A DNA stretch of 5,865 nt from Candidatus Dormiibacterota bacterium. Lineage in GTDB: Bacteria > Chloroflexota > Dormibacteria > Aeolococcales > Aeolococcaceae. The position numbers and the translations under genes are program-made. Below, piece after piece: positions 5,451 to 5,865 of this stretch. The stretch is taken from positions 1 through 5,865 of the forward strand of contig JAFAJR010000062.1 in assembly GCA_019236085.1 (NCBI GenBank), read 5' to 3'. Position 1 is the first letter of the stretch, and each line of letters opens with the position of its first letter. The notes under the pieces were generated by a model that saw nothing but the letters and a program-made list of their open reading frames with translations, had not been told where the DNA came from and searched no databases.

Positions 5451-5865
5451 TCACGTCACCGCAGCCAGTTCACATTGCGGCACGCTGCGCCGCCAGTCGG
5501 CCACGCCATATGCCGCAGCCAGCACACCGGCGGCTCCGGCCACCGCGAAGGCGAGCGGCGTGCCACCGACCTGCGCCAGCCAGCCTGCGAGCAGGCCGCC
5601 GACCGGCGCTGTGCCGAAGAACACGTAGCCGTAGATGCCGAGGATGCGGCCGCGCAGCCGGTCGGGGACCGAGAGTTGAAGCGTCGCATTGCTCTGCGAC
5701 GAGTACAGCGCGAAGGCCACGCCTGTGGCGAGGAGGACGACAGCAACCGCCCACACCGTGTGCAGGGGCGCGAGCACCAGCTCCATGGCGGAAAACACTG
5801 CAGCGGCAGCCAGCAGGAGACGCATGCTCGCCCTTCCCAGGGACGCCGACATGAGCGCGCCGGCG
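5451..5865 (-). CDS. MFS transporter, C-terminal part (5' end beyond window)
   Basis: The visible 137 residues are the end of a major facilitator superfamily permease of the EntS-like (MFS_3) kind, an integral membrane secondary transporter. Four hydrophobic helices are seen at about residues 16-34, 37-55, 73-97 and 100-121 of the visible part. The sequence NATLQLSVPDRLRGRILGIY, followed by a glycine-rich helix (GTAPVGGLLAGW), matches the C-terminal half of such exporters. The frame is open to the window edge (residues AGAL precede the first Met at 5852), so that Met is internal and the true start lies to the right. The substrate cannot be deduced; relatives include siderophore and drug exporters. 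It ends 4 nt before the NADH dehydrogenase GTG and is the most upstream operon member seen. Confidence 0.85.
   Translation of the reverse strand, partial: AGALMSASLGRASMRLLLAAAAVFSAMELVLAPLHTVWAVAVVLLATGVAFALYSSQSNATLQLSVPDRLRGRILGIYGYVFFGTAPVGGLLAGWLAQVGGTPLAFAVAGAAGVLAAAYGVADWRRSVPQCELAAVT

Noticed and set aside
5850..5852. ATG at 5852 as the start of a short 133-residue membrane protein
   Set aside because: The frame remains open to the window edge, and the residues fit a loop between helices in the second half of an MFS permease, so this Met is internal.
4727..5854. Plus-strand open frame of 375 codons at the right end
   Set aside because: It is antisense to both the NADH dehydrogenase and the transporter, which have unambiguous motifs. 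The translation is low complexity.

Overview
The window is a GC-rich bacterial chromosome segment. Its pieces are a kumamolisin-type S53 peptidase without a signal peptide, a type II NADH dehydrogenase, a plant-AAE17/18-like acyl-CoA ligase, and two start codons that follow a TANNNT box by only 6-7 nt. Together these fit a high-GC actinobacterium best, but the window has no rRNA or other marker to settle the phylum. Every base lies in a gene or in a spacer shorter than 100 nt. I see no tRNA, rRNA, CRISPR array, insertion sequence or phage gene.

Left part (1-1205). A minus-strand S53 (sedolisin) serine-carboxyl peptidase gene runs off the left edge. Its propeptide and the first stretch of the catalytic domain are visible; the catalytic residues are not. 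It diverges from a small plus-strand gene (864-1205) for a 113-residue protein that looks like a PRC-barrel. The 88-bp spacer between them carries a Shine-Dalgarno sequence for the peptidase, a -10-like box for a probably leaderless small gene, and a 19-bp imperfect inverted repeat over that box.

Right part (1210-5865). Four minus-strand genes follow one another in transcription order: the end of an MFS-type transporter (5' part outside the window), a type II NADH:quinone oxidoreductase, an aldo/keto reductase, and an AMP-forming acyl-CoA synthetase. The junctions are +4 nt, an overlap of 1-4 nt and +20 nt, so this looks like an operon. The ligase may also have its own internal promoter. The ligase ends 4 nt from the end of the small plus-strand gene, tail to tail.

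The operon is consistent with uptake or efflux of a small organic compound, redox conversion of a carbonyl, activation of a carboxylate to its CoA thioester, and return of NADH electrons to the quinone pool. That joint role is inference, since no aldehyde dehydrogenase is present. The most informative details are in the ligase. The acetate-limiting tryptophan of true acetyl-CoA synthetases is a glycine here, and the lysine-acetylation signature P-x4-G-K reads P-x4-A-K. I found no sign of an undescribed multi-gene system; the families are ordinary apart from the small PRC-like gene.
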